64,000 nucleotides of DNA from Anseranas semipalmata (Eukaryota; Chordata; Aves; Anseriformes; Anseranatidae). Where the stretch lies: assembly GCA_013399115.1 (NCBI GenBank), contig VXAA01001502.1, forward strand, positions 444,229 to 508,228, written 5' to 3'. Positions 36,178 to 47,311 of the stretch are shown one piece after another. The notes under the pieces are model-generated. The model did not search any database, had not been told where the DNA came from, and was given only the letters and a program-made list of their open reading frames with translations. The first letter of the stretch is position 1, and the number at the start of each line of letters is the position of its first letter. The position numbers and the translations under genes are program-made.

Positions 36178-37744
36178 ATCCTCAGTTAGTTGAATTACTG
36201 ATATAATTAAATTTGAAATAATCTCTGTAAATCAGTGGTATTCAGTAGATGCTATACTGCTTCTTTCCCGAGCTCTTTCCAAGGTGAAAGTCCATAAATG
36301 TTGTTTCTACGTAATGACACTTTCGTAATAGAAATTATCAAGAGCACACCTGTCTTTCTAGTTCTGCCAAGCAATGCTGTGTTTTTTTTTTTTTCCTTTT
36401 TTCTGTATCTCCTAGCTTGCTAGGACTTTTCAAAAATTACTGTTATTGCTGTGATAAGCTTGGCAGCAGATTCCCTTTTGAGCCCTAGCATGTGGGTGTC
36501 TGAACCAACAGGTGTGCTTATGCTCTGTTTTCAAGCGTTGCCTTACCTGCTCTTTTTCATAGTTGCTTTTGATGATTCCAAGACACTGTGACCATCAGAT
36601 AGCATTGTTGAGCAGTAACGTTAAGGTCCTGTTTATTTCCATGAACCAGAAGGACAGCGGCAAACCTTATCGCCCAAACTAAGCATTCACAGCACAGCCC
36701 CCCTCCCCCAAGGGCTGCACTAGCTTCATGTTAAATAGTGTATTGATTACAAGATTACAGCATTTTGTATACAAAATGTGTGTGGTCATGGGCCTTTAGA
36801 CTTCAATTGCCTATTTATCTCTGTGGAAAATTGTATATATTCACAGGGGAACTGCTTGGCGTGGTTCATCACACCGTGCGGGGAAGCAAGTTGGGACTGA
36901 GAAGCAGACGCACGCTCTTCTGGGGCTCTGCTCTTCGGTAGCCCCCTGTACCTTAGCGTGTGAACAGCAGCGGCAGCAGAAAAGGGGTCACGGCTTTGCC
37001 TGTGTTATCGCTGATGCACAGTGCAATGTTGTCTCGTTCCTTCCTCTCCCCTTCCAGCCATGAGAATAATGTGTATGATGCACAGGATTTCTCTATCCAA
37101 AACACTGTAATTGTAGTTGTGAAGCATTTCTACTGTCCCAGGTAGGCAAAGTGGAATTATCTTTACAGTGGCCACCCCACTTTAATATAAGGAATCAAGT
37201 GTTGGGTTAAAGTTACCTCTAAAATCGTGTTTTACAAATGACTGGGGATAGCAATTTCTGCACAACTTGGGAAAGGCTGGGATGTGGAGCATCTTGCATG
37301 TGGATCAGCACTGGTACAAGTGTGCATAATTCACAATAGGCCATGGTCAACTTCATCTTATAGCTGTAATCTCATCTGTTTGGCTGCTCAGTTTATGGTT
37401 AAGTATGGCTGCCTCTCGGGTGGTGTATAGTCTTACACTGTGGGGAATTAACTTAAAATCCCTGTGTTGTTCTCCTGTAAAATGCCTGCTTCATTTTCTT
37501 TAAAGTGTTCTGAGGTCTGTCTGGCTGCAGCAGTGTATCTACTTTAATTAAATAATAATTTAATTCCATATTATATGAGTATATTTAGTTATTCAGGGCA
37601 AGTAATAACAATGAAATTTCTCACTCTGGTTCTCAGTTTTTAACCAGGTGGTTAATTTTCACTCTCGTTCTCCAAATTTTCATAAAACTTTGAAAGGCTA
37701 GCCTAATAATAAGAACTGTCTACTAGTATAAATGTGAGAAATAC

Positions 37745-38052
37745 TGACGAGAAATGTGAACTTGTCCAGCTGCATGGAGATCTGTGGTGTTAGTGAGAAG
37801 TGGAGAATGGCAGATATTGAGAATTTCCTGGTGGTTGGATGCATTTAAAGTATTCTCTTGGTACTTATACACTATCCATGTAAAGACTGCTTGGTCATAC
37901 AAAGGTCGAGTACATTTAATTTGGGGGCATAAGGAGTGCAGAATAGTCCTGTGTTTACTAGAAGAAATATATATTTTGAGACTGTTTTGTAGCAGGAGGT
38001 GCTGATCTGTTATGATCCCAGAAGCAAAGGCACTCAGACTATAAAGTGTCAT
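37745..38052 (-). CDS. Putative internal coding exon (308 nt)
   Basis: Minus-strand block of 102 open codons plus two bases. The acceptor is GTAGCATTTCAG (ending 38053) and the best phase-consistent donor is CGTCA|GTATTTC (GT at 37744-37743), only moderate in strength. The product is protein-like, with hydrophobic helices and Cys/His residues: LHSLCPQIKCTRPLYDQAVF and FTWIVYKYQENTLNASNHQE. The first codon is ATG, but it follows the acceptor directly, so it is probably internal. Incoming phase 0 matches 38744-38654 and outgoing phase 2 matches 28726-28576. No family recognised. The open frame runs a further 8 codons beyond the donor to a TAG. Confidence 0.4.
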
Positions 38053-38653
38053 CTGAAATGCTACTTACTAGAGTTAGCACCAAAAAGAAAGAGAATAGTA
38101 TAAATGATCTTACATCCCTTTACATACTGGGAACCGTGAGCTGTACAGCATCAGCTGGGACTCAGATCCCTGTGCAGCACACCGTGCAGACCTGTCTGTA
38201 GAAAGGGTTACCACATTTTGGTCATTCAAGCTGTTGTAGGCTTGTCTAACAAGAAAACAACTCTATTCATCATTCCTACTGTCAAACAGAAAGGATGTTC
38301 TCATGTGAACTTCTTGCTGCACTTCTAGATAAAGGCAAGGCTGTGCAGGTGGTGTAATCACTGGTGCCAAGTGGGAGCTGCTCCTCTGTTGCCCTTAGCC
38401 AGCAAAGTTTATCCCGCGGCCAAGGGATGTGCACAGCACATCACAGCCTGAAGGTCAGGCTGTGCAGGCAGTGCAGCACAGGCCTGGGACTGCTGAGGTT
38501 AACTGTCATGTGGACCACTAACTCCTCGCTGTACAATGGTCTTCTGCTCAGGATCACTGCAGAGACCATGTCCGTTTCGTTCTCAATTCCAAAATTGTAG
38601 TATTGGAACAGGAAAGATAAATTACTGGTCAGATGGGGTCCAGTGCTGCTCAC

Positions 38654-38744
38654 CTTCTGAAAGCCACAGTGTTGGTCTAGCACAAATGCTTGCTTTATCC
38701 CTTTTATTGAAATTTGGGATCCAAGCGACATGATTCCCAGTGCT
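38654..38744 (-). CDS. Putative internal coding exon (91 nt)
   Basis: Minus strand. The acceptor GGTGTGGATTTCAG ends at 38745. A strong donor, CAGAAG|GTGAGC, follows with GT at 38653-38652. One base then 30 codons are open (incoming phase 2, outgoing phase 0), including SLGSQISIKGIKQAFVLDQH. It lies about 600 bases upstream of the 38052-37745 exon, and the phases join. An alternative open frame in phase 0 also exists (ending in phase 1), so the reading frame is chosen by the neighbouring exon. No domain recognised. Confidence 0.4.
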
Positions 38745-38768
38745 CTGAAATCCACACCAGGGATTATT

Positions 38769-38797
38769 TAAAAAAATAAAAAAAATAAAAAAAAAAT
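38769..38797. repeat. A-rich (AAAAAAAT)n-like tract
   Basis: A runs interrupted by single T residues, directly upstream (on the minus strand) of the acceptor at 38745, where it reads as a T-rich tract. Confidence 0.9.
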
Positions 38798-40678
38798 AGC
38801 AGTCTTGGATGCACCTTTAGAGTTTTATACGTATTATGGCAGGAATACTTTTTTGAGGAAAGGCAAGGATGTCACCAGCTATTGATATACTAGAAATAAA
38901 AACTTCATTAATGCATTTTATTAAGTAGAAGTATTCAAAGAATGTCCCAATATGGCATTACTGGGTTGCCACAGCTTGAAACATAGAGAATGTAGAATTG
39001 ATTGAATCTGAACTAACTCTTGGACAAAGTCACAAAAAGGACTGTGCACATTTAAAATCCTAATGCTGACCTTACTCAGGAATTTCACCTGTTCAGTTTA
39101 CACTGTCTCTTCACTGTATAGCCTGAACTCCTTCACTATGCAAAATTTCCTTTAATGCATATAAATGGAGTTTATAAAACAGTGACAAATGCTTCTCCTA
39201 GATTTTGTATTTTGAGTGTAACTATTTAAAGCATTTTGAAATATTTGAAGTTTATAACACTACAACTTTCTAGACATCATATGTTGACTTACAAGTAAGC
39301 TACCGTGTAGTATTAGTAGTAGAATATTTTACTAATATCTTGCTTATATTTGAAACATCTGTTAAAAAAAAGAAAAATTATGCTGTTTATTAAAAAAATT
39401 GAAGACATATAATTATTATTGTGTTTTTGTATGCATAATCCGTATCATCAGCTTACTTGTGCAAGGCAGAGGCAAAGGAGATACTAGAAAATTTGAACCT
39501 GGCAGTTATTGGAGAAATATGACTCTAACATGCACTGATCATTATTATGAGCCATTGTAGGGACTTCTTTTGTTTTGTCACTTAAAATAATCTGTAGGTT
39601 ATATGTTTGAAAATATAATAATTGGGACCATTACACTGAGTATCCTGTAGCTGTAAGCCTTAAGTGACTGTGCACATATAAATTTTCCATATGCTGCTGT
39701 TTAGTTTGCATTCTGATATAGGTTTTGTAGCCATGCTCGTTCCCAGCTTTTACTTTGCCAGTACTGCTGTTCTTCGTGCTCTGATGCCCAGTGTAACATC
39801 AAACAGAGTGCTATCCAGCCTGTGAATGCCAATGCATAATTAGTGTTTTCAGGATCAAGTCTTTTGTGATAAGAGCTACAGTACTCTAAGCTGTGTCAAG
39901 TCTCAGTGCAGCAGGTAAAACAAATAGGCTGAACTGTAAGGCTTCCTTCTGGTTTTACTGAATTACCTGGGTTTCCAAACAAAGATTTGCGGTTTTAATA
40001 TGACGTATTAAAACAGATGGAATCAGTTTTCTCCTTCAACGTGGTTAAGGATATTTACTTTGCAAGGACTCCACAAAGTAATTATTACTGAGTTCTACAA
40101 CTGTTCCAGAATGTAGGAAACTTGGAGAGAAAAGCTAATAATTAAAATCTTAAATGAGAGTGGGTTTGGGGTTGTGTTTTTTTTTCCCCACCTCCTAGAA
40201 AACTTGATTGTTTGAATGCCTGATAACGAGAGAAGGAATGGTCTGGATCAGTGCTCTTCTCCCCTGTCCTGGTGTATTTGGAGAGGTATGTTTCAAATTA
40301 TTTATAATCTTGAAATGGTGAGATACTCCCAAATGTTTCACTGCATTTTTTTCCTGCTGTTGCCTTAGACTTAATGTAATTAGTTCTCTCCATTTCATTA
40401 GGTCACTCAGGCTGATGTCTATTCAGAATGAAATCTTCTAATCTTACGTGTAACTAGTACTTAGAACACACCCAGCCCAACAGGGTTAAGTATTGATACT
40501 TAACTTAACGTTTTAAATCCCTATCTTCTGCATTTCAAAAATGTGGGGTTAAATGTATAACGATACCTTAATTATTTATTTTAATTTTTATCAAATATGT
40601 CGCTTTGTGTTTTATACAGTATTTTAATATCCTCTTAAACATTTTTTTGCCATCTGAACCATATTGTTTTAAGCTTAC

Positions 40679-40722
40679 TCTGAACATACACACAAGCCCT
40701 GCACAATGCTGTTGAATCTGTT
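40679..40722 (-). CDS. Putative small coding exon (44 nt)
   Basis: Minus strand. The acceptor region CACGTCTCTTGAAAACAG ends at 40723 and the donor TTCAGA|GTAAGC has GT at 40678-40677. Fourteen codons plus two bases are open in phase 0 (NRFNSIVQGLCVCS), leaving in phase 2 as required by 38744-38654. An in-frame TGA sits just upstream of the acceptor, consistent with a boundary. The exon is small and the pyrimidine tract is weak, so a chance match is quite possible. Confidence 0.22.
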
Positions 40723-40984
40723 CTGTTTTCAAGAGACGTGTGAAGTTTTGGATCCTGATTTGTTTGTTTGTTTTGTAGATTCTCTCTTCCTCCCTCCCTT
40801 GTCTGTCTGGTCCCTTTCACTCCTCATGGGGAGTAGGAAATAATCATAGTATTAAAACTGGAATATACGATTTCTTCCTTTTTTCTTCTGTGTTCACAGC
40901 AGCCTCCCTCCAGTTGCTAAATGTATTGTCCTGGTGACTCTATTGCAGACCAGGTTATTAGGAAGTAGAATATTGATAATTTAA

Positions 40985-41067
40985 GATGAGATTTTCAAAG
41001 CTTGCCTAGAGGGTTGGGGTGTCCAATTAGAAATTAATGACCTAGAGGCAGCTTTGAAAATCCCACC
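40985..41067. mobile_element. Palindromic MITE-like DNA transposon fossil
   Basis: Two arms are inverted copies. The left arm, GATTTTCAAAGCTTGCCTAG (40990-41009), pairs with the reverse complement of CCTAGAGGCAGCTTTGAAAA at 41041-41060, with one extra base on the left. Pairing extends outwards with mismatches to about 40985 and 41067. The roughly 30-base loop contains AATTAGAAATTAATG. The layout is like the short, nearly full-length palindromic MITEs with GATTTTCAAA-type ends that I recall from turtle, crocodilian and bird genomes. It has no transposase and should be inactive. Family name not assigned. Confidence 0.6.
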
Positions 41068-41509
41068 TGTAGAGTTGAAGGTTTTAAATGAGTCTGAACT
41101 TAAGAGTGCAGCCGTAATGAGTGCACAAATTGTGTGATATTTTCCTGTGATTGGAAGGAGTGTTAAATAGCAGCTCTCTATTTTCATGTCAAATAAGTAA
41201 GGAAATTACGAGAAATAGACTTCAGGTCAGTAAACTGATCCCCTTTTCTATGCAACAGGCTGACAGGCAGTTACTTAAAAATACTAAGGCACAGTACAGC
41301 CCCACTGTAATCACAAGTTTTGTCTAGGAAGTCATATTGTATGTGTTTTCTGGAGATAGTTAATCAGAAACTTTGAAATAAACCTAGAGCAAGAGTAAAA
41401 GCAGGAAATGTAGATACAGATTTTTTTTTCCAATGGAATAAGTGAATAAAAATATTTTTCTTAGTTATTTTTAAGAATTTAAAGTAGTAGTACATCAGCT
41501 ATGAGAATA

Positions 41510-41960
41510 AAATTAAAGCAAGGCTCTTGCGTGCCAAAGATTTTTTTTCTTTTTTAATGTTTCCAAGGGTATGGCAGGTGAATCCATTTAGCAAGTCTAA
41601 TGACTGGAAAGTGGAATGTTTTTCAAATAGCATGGATGAAACGATCTGTAGCCCATCAGCGTACAGCTGGAATGATGTCATACATGGTTATGCTTTAATT
41701 CTTCCTGCATTGCTAAAGGGGGAATGGGGCCTGTAATATCCGCAGACTGCCTTGCTGAATGCAAATCCTCAAGCTGGAAATGGAGAGCCTTCTCTTTCTC
41801 AACATGACTAATGTTAATTTCTTTAGCAGAAAAAAAAATTTAATATGTCTCTCTAATGGTAAATTACCATTTATTGTAAATGTGCCACATAAAGGAAGTA
41901 ATAAGTCATTATTATTGACCTATTACTGTTCTTTCTATTTTACCTCTAATTAAATAAAAA
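41510..41960. other. Candidate conserved non-coding element
   Basis: A long complex stretch free of simple repeats, with CRE-like TGATGTCA (near 41675), Oct-like TATGCTTTAATT (near 41691), GCTGAATGCAAATCC (octamer core ATGCAAAT near 41760) and TAATGGTAAATTACCATTTA (an inverted repeat near 41853). The text has the texture of deeply conserved developmental enhancers. A 69-codon plus-strand frame crosses part of it without a recognisable motif. Conservation cannot be shown from this sequence alone. Confidence 0.35.
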
Positions 41961-44580
41961 TGTGCACTTTGAGTTAATATGCTTTTTGTTTGAATATTCT
42001 TTTATTAGTCCAGAGCCTTCAGCAACTGGTGCTGATACTCCAGCACACTGTAGTAATCAAAACTTCTTGTTAGATTTTGCTTAAGCTAGGGGTGAAGTTT
42101 TCTTCTTAGTCGTTCTCCTTTAATCAGATTTCCCCCACCCCATTTTTCTCCTCCTGAGACCTCGAGTCCCAGTATGGTACGTTTAGGTGGTGCTTCTAGT
42201 CACTTGTCGGCTCTTCAAGCACAAAGGTGGGAGTTTCTCTGTGGGGAGAAACTACCCTACCGAGCTAATGATGGTAAGTGTGGTAGTGCTTAAAAGCGTA
42301 AATTCTAAGATAGAAAAATAAATGAGAATAACTATAAAAGAAAGCCAGGAATTTGCAGGGTGCGGATGATGTTACAGTGCACCTGCTAGAACAGCTGAGT
42401 GATTGAGGTGGTGGGGTAGTACATGTGCTGGACAGTGTTAGGACAGAGTCTCACTTCTCTCAAGATGATTAATACATTTACAGAAAACTGCCACCAGGGT
42501 AGAAACTATCCCAAATATACTCGGGAACTGAGATCATAATCCAGGAACCTAGAGGCAAATTACCATGTCTTTATAGATGGCCAGTTGGGCTCAGTCTTTC
42601 GTATGCTTTTTCCTTTGGATCAGCATTCCTTTGTGCATAATAGCACAGGGTTAGTGGGAGGAATTGGAGGAGGAGTTGTCATAGCTATATATGCACCCCA
42701 GAGGCAAGGCACTTTCCTTGGGGCTGCGAGACATAGACTTGAACCTTGTTAGGTGAGGAGGGCATTGAGCCTCACCTCTTACACCCTAAGCAAAGCTGTG
42801 TGTGTCAGGATGGTATATGAAAGTGAATAGTGCAATCACCACATTGTTATGTCACATTTAGGAAAACAAAACAACAACAAAAAAACAAAACCCTGTGAGA
42901 GCACATGGAGAATAGGCGCAAAAGACTACCCTCAGAAGAAGGTCCAATACTCTGTGTGCTGGCACTTGTCTGCCTTGCTGAATAAATATGTTAGCTTTGG
43001 CATTTAAGATGTTCTGTGAGCTCAGATTTTTCTCTGGACTTCAGTGCACTGGTTGTTTTGAATCCCACTCTGAAATGCCAAGTTCCTCCATGCACTGCAG
43101 ACATCAGACTGAAATCTGAATGCCCTCCTTGGGATCAGAAGCCTAGAAGTTAAATGTCATTGCTTGTTCTTTATGGAGCCCTGTGTCTCTTGCTGGACAT
43201 ACCTAATCCCAAGTGTGCAGGCAGAGTGCAAAGAAAATATGTTACTTCACGTCTCCTTAGTAATCCCATTGCAGCAATTATCAGCAGGGTGACTCCAGAG
43301 TCACTCTGGTTCAGCTGAATGGTGGCAACAATTCTGTAACTATAGTGGGGATGAATCTTTGCTATGTATCTCTTGACTCTAATTAAAATATGCTGATGTA
43401 GATTTAACAGTGGACCAAAATTATCATAGTACGATTAAAGAAAAAAATGCTGTTATTACTTGCGAGATGCTGAAGAGCATTGCTGAGGACTGTAAATCCT
43501 TGTAGACTGTCATGACTTGATAATTATTGTCAGTCCATGGCTGTTGCAGGAGGAGTGAGAAAACCTCTTGAACCACCTGCCATGCGTTTCTCCAGAAAAA
43601 TATCCATATGCAAGAACTGAAAAGCCTTTTGAAGTGCTGGATCTATTTAAATTTTGTTTTCTGGTAGTCATAATTCCCTTTGTCACCTCTCCCAAATGTT
43701 CCTGCAGCATTTCTGTTGCTTCCCCAATCTTCTTATGCTTACTCAGCTCCTTCCTTTGCCTCTTAAACACAACTCTCAGCTTGATCTCTTCTCCCAGAGT
43801 TCAGCCTCTTCTTTCCACCAGTCCCCTGCTACCCTTCACCGTATGCTTTTTTTGTTTGTTTTATTTCGTTTTCCTTTTTTTTTTCATGATGCCTTTGGTT
43901 ACCTGAACTTTTTGAGGAATGCTTTGAGGAACACAGATAACTGAGGCCAGATAGTAATGGAATAATGCATTTAAGCTAATTGCATACTTCTGAGGAAGAA
44001 AACATTCTTTCTGGCAGAAGTGACATTGCCCCATTGTAAGAACTCTTCTCAAAGAAGAAAAAAAATGAAAAAAAAAATATTTTTTCTTCCTAGAACTCCT
44101 AAATGGTCGATCTGTTCAGCTCAAAATTTTAAATCTCTGATGATTATTGTTAGTCTTCAGCAGCACTCCTTAATAAGATGGAGGAAAAAATAGAAAATAT
44201 GATTTCTCTTTTAATGGTCTTTGTATAAGAGTTCTGATGTAGAAAATCAATACTTGCTATTCAAAGGAAAGCTATTGAAACAAATAATATTGCTGGTCGG
44301 CAGGCTTTGCCAGGCTGTTTGCTTTGATTACGTACCTGCTGACATGGTACTGTGCTGGTGTTTAGAAAAACCCCCAAAAAACAATTTTAAGTACTTATGT
44401 TATGAAACAATTTAAACAATTTAGTGTTTAGGAATTAGTTGAAACAAAACTTGAGAACAGATGAGAATATGTTCTTACTTGCCCTTTAAAAAAAAAATTA
44501 TATGAATGAGCAAATAGATTCTGTATGTCAACTGAATGACAGCCACTGTCCCCCACACACTTTATTTTGGTTGTTCATGG

Positions 44581-44612
44581 TTTAAAAAAATAAAATAATA
44601 ATAATAAAAAAA
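44581..44612. repeat. A/T-rich simple repeat (AAT)n
   Basis: An imperfect array of AAT and A-runs. Confidence 0.85.
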
Positions 44613-45149
44613 GCTCTTTGTCAAATTCTTAAGTGAGAAATATATGATACTTGGATTTTTTTCCAGATTTCTCTTAGCCCATACTTAATCACAGGCATTT
44701 TCCTTGTTATATCTGAAACACAGATTACTCAACAGTCTTTCTTTGTCTGTGCCAGCTCATATAATTCACATTTTTATTACCCTGATCAATTGAAACATTT
44801 TATTAAAGGTCAAAAGAAAAGAAAAATTGTAAAATTAGAAATGGAAATGGATTTGATTAACGATTGAAAGCATAAATATGGAAGCAAATGATCCAATTTA
44901 TTACCTTTTTGTTTAATAATTATCTTTGTCTTTGATTCTAGTTCTGCATTTTACTCCAGCTGCTTTGACTATACAACTATCCATTCTTTTTCTATCTAGC
45001 CATATATAAACATGGGAGAAATCTGTGTTAACCTATCTATGTTTAAAATGGCTGATAACAATGGCAGCATAAGACATAGTATTAAACTTGGTCAAATGCA
45101 TTAAGTGTTCTTTTTTTGATTTGCAAATTCAATTCAGTACTGAAATGTT

Positions 45150-45171
45150 GGGGGGGGGGGGGGGNNGGGGG
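45150..45171. other. G-tract with two Ns
   Basis: Fifteen G, two undetermined bases, five G. The whole run may be a collapsed or misread G-rich simple repeat. It could form G-quadruplex structure, and it marks a place where sequencing failed. Confidence 0.95.
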
Positions 45172-45692
45172 TAAATCTTTTTCCTGAGATTTAAATTGTA
45201 ATGCTAATCATTTAGTACTATTGAAAGCCTCTTTTACAGGCTACGTATGCATGGCGCTTAGACACAATCACAGTGACTGTTACTCTACGCTATGGAGCAA
45301 GTATCTTCAGTGGTGCATCGTGACACTGATGTTGGCTGTGTGCGTGGCCTGTGGGGACTGGGACTGACAGCCAGACCTGATCTGAGCACCCGATGTCTCC
45401 CACTGCTCCTGCTTCCCTCTGGAAGGAGACAGGGCTGTTTGAACAAGATGGGAGCTGAACTGCAGTGCAGTGGGTCAACAGGTTTGGTGGTGGGGTGAAC
45501 AGGATGGGGGGGTTCTGCATGTCTGAGCATACTTCAGTGCATCTAATCCACAGTGTATATACCGTGTAGGTTATCCCAGTTTGATGGTGGTGTAGCTGCT
45601 GGGTTCAGTGTTTGCAGTGTTTAATGGATATAAACTAGTGGAAAATGGGGCTGTTTTAGCTGAGTGTTAGGGGTGTTCTCCCTGTTAATGCC

Positions 45693-45797
45693 CAGGTTCA
45701 GCAAAAATACTGGGCACTTTCTTAACTTTTAACTGTGTCAATAGTCCCCATGAAGTTCATGTCCATTAAATGTGAGTGTATGTAACTTGCTGAACTG
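45693..45797. mobile_element. Degraded palindromic MITE-like fossil
   Basis: The stretch starts with CAGGTTCAGCAA and ends with CTTGCTGAACTG, which is close to its reverse complement. The middle holds CATGAAGTTCATG, a near-perfect palindrome. Between them, CTTTCTTAACTTTTAACTGT on the left has only a patchy partner on the right. The word order recalls a palindromic amniote element built on TTCAGCAAA, CTTAACTTTAAGCA and a central CATTGAAGTCAATG, known to me from reptile and bird sequence. Divergence is high, so the call rests on the ends, the centre and spacing. Confidence 0.45.
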
Positions 45798-46433
45798 TAG
45801 GCTGTTTTCTTTTTCTGGTTAAGGCTGGAGAGGGGCCCTTGAGACCCTTTGATGCAAAAAGGTGGCCCTCTAAGCAGCCAGAAACATAGGCACTAAGCAG
45901 GAGCAGTTGCACCCTGCGCACGATGCGCTGTCTGAAATGCACTCAGGCCACATTAGAAACCTGGTGGAGGGCAGTTGCAGAGAACAGTTGGGCTTAGAGA
46001 GGGCAGCTGGGTTGACCGTACAGCTGGACGCTTCCCAGGAGCTGATCTGACAAAGCTTCGTTCCCCGTCGTCACCCAGCTGAGATCATTTGGAGGGACGA
46101 GAACCCAGCCATCCTCATGACAGAGGCTGGGAGAGATCTCTCCTTACAGCTCTCCAAATGTCCAGCAGGCAAGTGGGTGACTGTTAGTATGCTCCTCTCA
46201 CAAATAAGGGAGCAGTGCCATAAGTATCATGGAAAGAAGGTGCTGATAAGCACTTCCTGGACTTTTAATTACGCAAAACAAATTGACAGGTACAGTGACA
46301 TTAACGGTAACTGAAGACCAAAATGGACTGAAGTCTGTTATCAGTTATCCAGGTGATGACAGTATTCAAAAGAGAAACAAACAGAAGGTTTTTTTGTTTG
46401 CTTGCCTTTTTTATTGTTGTCTTTTTTTTTTTT

Positions 46434-46459
46434 NNNNNNNNNNNNNNNNNNNNNNNNNN
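46434..46459. other. Assembly gap (26 N)
   Basis: Twenty-six Ns directly after a T-run (46422-46433). A long T homopolymer or T-rich repeat probably caused the break. Confidence 0.99.
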
Positions 46460-46888
46460 AAGTAGTAGTGGATTATTTCTTTATTAAAGGAATCATGGTA
46501 CACCCTTTTTAGTACCATTAACTCATGTCCCTTATAACTTGCATAAATATATTTGTTAACAGTGTTTTATCTCCTAGTGTGAAGTTCTTATCTTAGTGCC
46601 TATTGCTGATATCTTACACTAAATTAACAGCTTTCTCATAACCTTTCGTTGATGATTACAGCAACATTATCCAACACAGCCATGCCTCCAGCAGCGACTA
46701 GTGCTCCAGCAGTCCTCTTTGGCTGCACTAATAGCTCTGTTTATGCTCCCAAGTCTCTGCGAGCTGTGGTCTCTCCAGGTGGCTAGGTGTTGGTGGTGGG
46801 GGCAAGGTGGGGAGCACAGAGAATGCCCAATGGGAAAGTAAATCTGGTGAACACTGGGGGATGAGTAGGAAGGGAAGACGGCGCTTAC

Positions 46889-46945
46889 AAGGGTTGTTCC
46901 AGAAGAGCTGCAAAACACTACACTGATTTCTTTTTCTGGGGGATG
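46889..46945 (-). CDS. Putative small coding exon (57 nt)
   Basis: Minus strand. The acceptor GGTATCTTACATTCAG ends at 46946 and the donor CCCTT|GTAAGC has GT at 46888-46887. Nineteen codons are open in phase 0 in and out (HPPEKEISVVFCSSSGTTL). This agrees with the exons proposed on either side (49182-49049 and 40722-40679). The other frame compatible with the splice sites is also open, in phase 1, so the reading is not unique. Small size and a lack of recognisable motif keep confidence low. Confidence 0.22.
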
Positions 46946-47270
46946 CTGAATGTAAGATACCTAGGACATCCACTTTAGAAAACTTACCGGCAACCGGCAC
47001 TTCATGTGTTAAAAGCTAAACTTGCACTGAGGTCACTTTTGAACGTGCTCTGTTCCCAGAACTGTATTCACACTTCTGTAAATCAAACCCCATTTCTCAA
47101 GTCAAGCACCGACAAAAAACACCTGAGGAATTAGTGACCATCTGTGTGGGTGGGGGATTTGTGTAGCATATAGCTTCTGTGGCAGGCAATGAGGGTGTAT
47201 AAGCTTTCCAGGTCAACTTAGCAACTGACATATCTTTCTTTTTGTGTCATCCTGCACTCTTTCAAAACAC

Positions 47271-47273
<3 letters not shown>

Positions 47274-47309
<36 letters not shown>
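47274..47309. repeat. 36-T homopolymer
   Basis: An uninterrupted T-run. It could be the poly(A) tail of a minus-strand retroposon, but there is no AATAAA just inside on that strand, no flanking duplication and no recognisable body to the right. It is best treated as a simple repeat whose exact length is uncertain. Confidence 0.9.

Positions 47310-47311
<2 letters not shown>

Larger units (their letters stand above)
28727..37744. other. Intron-like stretch containing L2-like fossil
   Basis: Apart from the plus-strand exon-like block (32725-32829) and the LINE fossil (33440-34065), no gene is supported. The longest open frame of the window (30390-30869, plus, 159 codons) shows no recognisable domain and could be chance. 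An A-rich low-complexity tract lies at 36144-36177. The remainder is A/T-rich unique sequence with short T-runs. Confidence 0.45.

Noticed and set aside
43285..43305. GTGACTCCAGAGTCAC palindrome as an operator
   Set aside because: A single 16-base palindrome in vertebrate DNA without other context is not evidence of a regulatory operator.
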